Shown piece after piece: positions 61,024 through 64,000 of a stretch of 64,000 nt of DNA. Under the pieces are notes generated by a model. That model was given only the letters and a program-made list of their open reading frames with translations, was not told where the DNA came from and ran no database searches. Each line of letters starts with the position of its first letter. Positions within the stretch are counted from its first letter, which is position 1. The stretch spans positions 3,320,501 to 3,384,500 of the forward strand of contig NZ_CP136521.1 of NCBI RefSeq assembly GCF_032814565.1, given 5' to 3'. The translations under genes and the position numbers were made by a program. This stretch comes from Hwangdonia lutea (GTDB lineage Bacteria > Bacteroidota > Bacteroidia > Flavobacteriales > Flavobacteriaceae).

Positions 61024-61695
61024 ATGAAAGGCAACCCCACAATCAAAAATGAACTTAATGAAGCTCTAATCATTGAGAAGGTACTTAATGGTGAAATAGA
61101 ATTGTTTGAGATACTTTTACGCCGTTATAATGAGTTATTGTTCAGAACAATTAGGAGTTACGTTGATATAGAAACCGATGTGGAAGATATTATGCAAGAC
61201 ACCTATATTAAGGCTTTTGAAAAATTATATCAATTTAATAATGATGCTATGTTTTCTACTTGGTTAATACGAATAGGTATCAATGAGGCCTTACAGAAAA
61301 AGAGAAAGGCGGCCAAATATAAAACTGTTGCTTTGCAACAAGACGATTATGTTTTACAAATTGAAGATCGCACAATTATGAACCCAGAACACAAGGCTAT
61401 GTATAAAGAATCCTCCTGTTTTATGGAAAAAGCCATAGATACGCTTCCGGAAAAGTACAAAATAGTATTTATGCTAAAAGAGGTTGAAGGGTTAGCCATT
61501 TCTGATATATCAAAATGCTTAAATTTGAGTAATAGTAATGTTAAAGTGCGTTTACATAGGGCTAGGAAAATGCTTCAAAATTCCATTTTAAGTTTAACCG
61601 ACTACACGAATATTTTTGAGTTTGGTAACTCGAAATGTGATAGGATTGTAAATAACGTTATGGAATATATCTACAAGACGTATCCTAGGTTCTAG
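61024..61695 (+). CDS. ECF-type RNA polymerase sigma factor
   Basis: A 223-aa sigma-70 family factor. Region 2 has LLRRYNELLFRTIRSYV, then DVEDIMQDTYIKAFEKLYQF and FSTWLIRIGINEALQKKR. Region 4 has LPEKYKIVFMLKEVEGLAI, SDISKCLNLSNSNVKVRLHRARK. The ATG at 61024 is chosen over a TTG at 60997 that overlaps an apparent TTTG promoter element. No anti-sigma gene follows. The divergent folE operon may be part of its regulon. Confidence 0.88.
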   Translation: MKGNPTIKNELNEALIIEKVLNGEIELFEILLRRYNELLFRTIRSYVDIETDVEDIMQDTYIKAFEKLYQFNNDAMFSTWLIRIGINEALQKKRKAAKYKTVALQQDDYVLQIEDRTIMNPEHKAMYKESSCFMEKAIDTLPEKYKIVFMLKEVEGLAISDISKCLNLSNSNVKVRLHRARKMLQNSILSLTDYTNIFEFGNSKCDRIVNNVMEYIYKTYPRF

Positions 61696-61995
61696 TATCT
61701 TTAAGTAAAAAACTTGCTACAAACATTTAACTGCTTTTTTGCTTTTTTTAATGTGAGTTTTCAAATAATTAACACCTCCAGTTTCTCTTTTAAGAATTTC
61801 ATAATTAAAACACAAAATAATGAATATTTAGTATTACACTTAAAAGCGAAAGTTTTTGTCGCAGCTTCTTCAATGTTTCTATTGAAAAACTCATTTATAA
61901 TAAGACACTAAGGTGACGTTAATCGTTTTTGTGGATTCGCGATAACTTATCCGTGTTTTTCATATTTTTATACATTTGTTAAGTAAAGCACTACT
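61696..61995. other. Intergenic, nothing recognised
   Basis: A 65-codon plus-strand frame (61714-61911) is AT-driven and not supported. No terminator, palindrome or repeat stands out. Confidence 0.45.
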
Positions 61996-63780
61996 TTGAT
62001 TAACCAAAAGTCTATAGCCGTATTACCCTTTGTCAATATGAGTAATGATATTGATAATGGTTATTTTTGCGACGGTATTACAGAAGAAATAATCAACGCC
62101 TTAACAAAAGTAAAGGGCTTAAAAGTTATAGCCAGAACCTCTTCTTTCGCTTTTAAAAATAAAAACATAGACGTTCGGCATATTGGCAATCAATTAGGTG
62201 TTTCTACTGTTTTAGAAGGCAGTATAAGAATATTCAATAAAAGAATTCGTATTAATGTTCAATTAATACGAACCAATGATGGTTTTCAGGTGTGGTCGCA
62301 AAATTTTGACAGAAAGTTAGAAGATATATTTGTACTTCAAGACGAAATAAGTTTAATAATTGCAGAGCAGATACGAGAAAATTTTGGTCATCTTCATATT
62401 TCAGAACGGATATCCATTATCGGCACCAAAGATATTAATGCCTATAAATTATACCTCAAAGGAAGAGCATATCAGCTCAATTGGGCTTTAGAGGATTACA
62501 TTAAGGCTATAGATTACTACAAAAAAAGTATAAAAATTGATGAGAATTTTTATGATGCCTATTTTGCATTAAGTCGGTCGTATGGTATTCTATCAAGTTG
62601 GGGAGTTATAGAAAAAAATGAAGGCGAAGAGAATGCCAAACGCTATTTAGCACAAGGTTTAAAAATTAATTCCATCTCTTATTTAAGTTATTTTTCTAAA
62701 TCGTCTTTATGTTTTTGGAATAAATGGAATTACAACAAAGGCATTGAATACTTGATTAAAACCTTGCATCAAAACCCAAGTTATGCCATAGCTTTCGAAG
62801 GTATTGCTGAAATCTACATGGCTACAAACCAATTGGACAAAGCGTTGTTAAATATTAATAAAGCCATAGACATTAGTCCATTATCGCCTAACCATTATTT
62901 TACAAAAGGCAATATCTATTTTCTAAAAAAAGAGTATGTTAAAGCCATAGACCTTTTAAACGAATGCTTAAGAATTGACCCTAACTTTTTATTGGCTATA
63001 GAGACCAAGTTGGCTTGTTTTATATTTTTAAATGACGCATCTAATTTTAGGAATTATATTGCTTCAATGCCACAGCTTATTAGTCCAGAAGTTTGTGAAA
63101 TCCTTTTTAGCATAATTAATAAAGAACAAGTCAATATAGCTATTGATTCGGTAAAGATTGATATTGAAGAAAGTTTCAAAAGTATTTACCCTTGGCATTT
63201 TTATTTTTTGATACACGCTGGAAAAACAGATGAAGCGCTTGAAGTTTTTAAAGAAAAAATGAAATTGAAAGTAGGACAGCTTGTCAATTTTAGGTTAGAC
63301 CCATTTTTTGAACCTTTACGAAAACACAAAAAATTTCAGCTCATTGAAAAAAAGGTTTTGTCTTCAGGTTTTGTTCCCTTAAAAAAATCAGGATCTAACA
63401 CCATTCAAAAAAATACATCAAAACCTTTGGATAAAGCCGAAGTTGTTAAATATAAATTAGACTTAAACACTTATATAGAAAATAAAAAACCTTTTTTAAA
63501 CCCTAACCTTACCTTAAAAAACCTTGCCGAAAGCATTAAATTGCACCCCAATAAGTTATCATGGTTGCTAAACGAATATTTAAACCAAAACTTTAATGAA
63601 TTCATTAATAAATATCGTTTAGAACACTTTAAAAATGAAGTTCTAAAACCATCAAATTCACATCTTACTTTACTTGGAATTGCTTATGAAAGTGGTTTCA
63701 ACTCTAAAACTGTTTTTAACACCTTCTTCAAAAAAGAAACAGGAATAACACCTAGACAATGGTTGAAATCTCAAAATTAA
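61996..63780 (+). CDS. TolB-like / TPR / AraC-type transcriptional regulator
   Basis: A 594-aa multidomain regulator. Residues 5-130 form a TolB N-terminal-like domain (SIAVLPFVNMSND, then FCDGITEEIINALTKV and VLEGSIRI) often found on regulators and adenylate cyclases. Residues of about 150-450 hold TPR units (AIDYYKKSIKIDENFYDAYF and LLNINKAIDISPLSPNHYF). The C-terminal ~110 residues form an AraC helix-turn-helix (KLSWLLNEYLNQNFNEFINK, then IAYESGFNSKTVFNTFF and GITPRQWL). The start is a TTG at 61996, needed to keep the SIAVLPF strand. No membrane segment is seen. It may control the lipoprotein gene downstream. Confidence 0.82.
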   Translation: MINQKSIAVLPFVNMSNDIDNGYFCDGITEEIINALTKVKGLKVIARTSSFAFKNKNIDVRHIGNQLGVSTVLEGSIRIFNKRIRINVQLIRTNDGFQVWSQNFDRKLEDIFVLQDEISLIIAEQIRENFGHLHISERISIIGTKDINAYKLYLKGRAYQLNWALEDYIKAIDYYKKSIKIDENFYDAYFALSRSYGILSSWGVIEKNEGEENAKRYLAQGLKINSISYLSYFSKSSLCFWNKWNYNKGIEYLIKTLHQNPSYAIAFEGIAEIYMATNQLDKALLNINKAIDISPLSPNHYFTKGNIYFLKKEYVKAIDLLNECLRIDPNFLLAIETKLACFIFLNDASNFRNYIASMPQLISPEVCEILFSIINKEQVNIAIDSVKIDIEESFKSIYPWHFYFLIHAGKTDEALEVFKEKMKLKVGQLVNFRLDPFFEPLRKHKKFQLIEKKVLSSGFVPLKKSGSNTIQKNTSKPLDKAEVVKYKLDLNTYIENKKPFLNPNLTLKNLAESIKLHPNKLSWLLNEYLNQNFNEFINKYRLEHFKNEVLKPSNSHLTLLGIAYESGFNSKTVFNTFFKKETGITPRQWLKSQN

Positions 63781-63910
63781 CTTTGTCTTCTTGTTAAATA
63801 AAGTTCCAAATTTCACTTAAAAGGTTCTAAATCATAATGTCGAACGATGCGTGTGCTGTTAGTCAGCATATTTGCATCACAATATTTTATTAATCAATAA
63901 ATCGACAGTT

Positions 63911-64000
63911 ATGACAACACTATCAAAACAAATAATATGCTTGATACTTTTAATTTTTAGCTTGCTTACATCATGCTCAAATGACGATGATAATACATCA
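63911..64000 (+). CDS. Lipoprotein, N-terminal part (cut by the window edge)
   Basis: Thirty codons are visible. MTTLSKQIICLILLIFSLLT is followed by SCSNDDDNTS: a basic start, a hydrophobic stretch and a lipobox with Cys near residue 22. The Asp-rich sequence after the Cys is typical of flavobacterial surface lipoproteins (lipoprotein export signal). The product is unknown because the rest is outside the window. Confidence 0.75.
   Translation, partial: MTTLSKQIICLILLIFSLLTSCSNDDDNTS

Noticed and set aside
61714-61911. 65-codon frame after the ECF sigma gene, considered as an anti-sigma factor
   Set aside because: Phe/Ser/Asn-rich AT-driven sequence without an anti-sigma zinc motif or clear membrane segment.
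1-64000. CRISPR array
   Set aside because: No regularly spaced 25-40-bp repeats with unique spacers were seen; the Cas4-like protein at 13.96-15.94 kb is a DUF2779 fusion, not a CRISPR component.

Overview
The window is chromosomal DNA of a flavobacterium (Bacteroidota, Flavobacteriaceae-like). The evidence is low GC, a SusC-type TonB-dependent receptor, TAnnTTTG promoter boxes close to start codons with few Shine-Dalgarno sequences, menaquinone genes, a fused CcsBA haem-lyase and a BfmA/BtgA mobilisation gene. Family calls come from reading translations and motifs; no database search was run.

Layout. 1-2.6 kb: a susC-like receptor (cut by the left edge) divergent from a DeoR-type regulator, with an 11-bp phased repeat array in the susC promoter. 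2.66-23.89 kb: a ~21.2 kb integrative element in the 3' end of a tRNA-Ser(UGA) gene. It has a tyrosine recombinase next to the tRNA, a 13-bp core repeat at both ends and TGACACCGAAT motifs at both ends. A mobilisation module sits beside the recombinase. The rest is defence cargo: LMW phosphatase-like protein, AbiEi/AbiEii toxin-antitoxin, a type I restriction-modification operon with an HNH nuclease gene between hsdR and hsdM, a small unknown protein, a dCTP-deaminase-like protein, a Cas4-like/DnaQ-like fusion (DUF2779), a GHKL ATPase fused to a Shedu-like nuclease, and a KAP NTPase bracketed by direct repeats.

24-41 kb: ordinary chromosome (nitroreductase, DegT aminotransferase, PPOX flavoprotein, AraC regulator, serine hydrolase, DUF6338 protein, acetyltransferase, alpha/beta hydrolase, thioesterase-isochorismate synthase-MenD, DUF2853, S1-domain protein, MnmE). 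It is sprinkled with TGTCA...TGACA palindromes, one of which carries a GIY-YIG nuclease gene and one of which lies in frame inside the isochorismate synthase gene. Two ~100-nt copies of a structured RNA-like element lie in opposite orientations.

41-51 kb: two adjacent giant genes (1883 and 1447 codons) with no recognisable function and no visible secretion signal. 51.7-64 kb: serine hydrolase, a frameshifted NAD(P)-binding protein gene, a ferredoxin reductase-like flavoprotein, CcsBA, a di-haem peroxidase, a cupredoxin, a DUF4142 protein, GTP cyclohydrolase I, a divergent ECF sigma factor with a perfect palindrome between them, a TolB-like/TPR/AraC regulator and the start of a lipoprotein gene.

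The best candidates for undescribed biology are the element's defence cargo (especially the HNH insertion, the deaminase/Cas4-DnaQ pair and the GHKL-nuclease fusion), the GIY-YIG palindrome element, and the giant two-gene unit.
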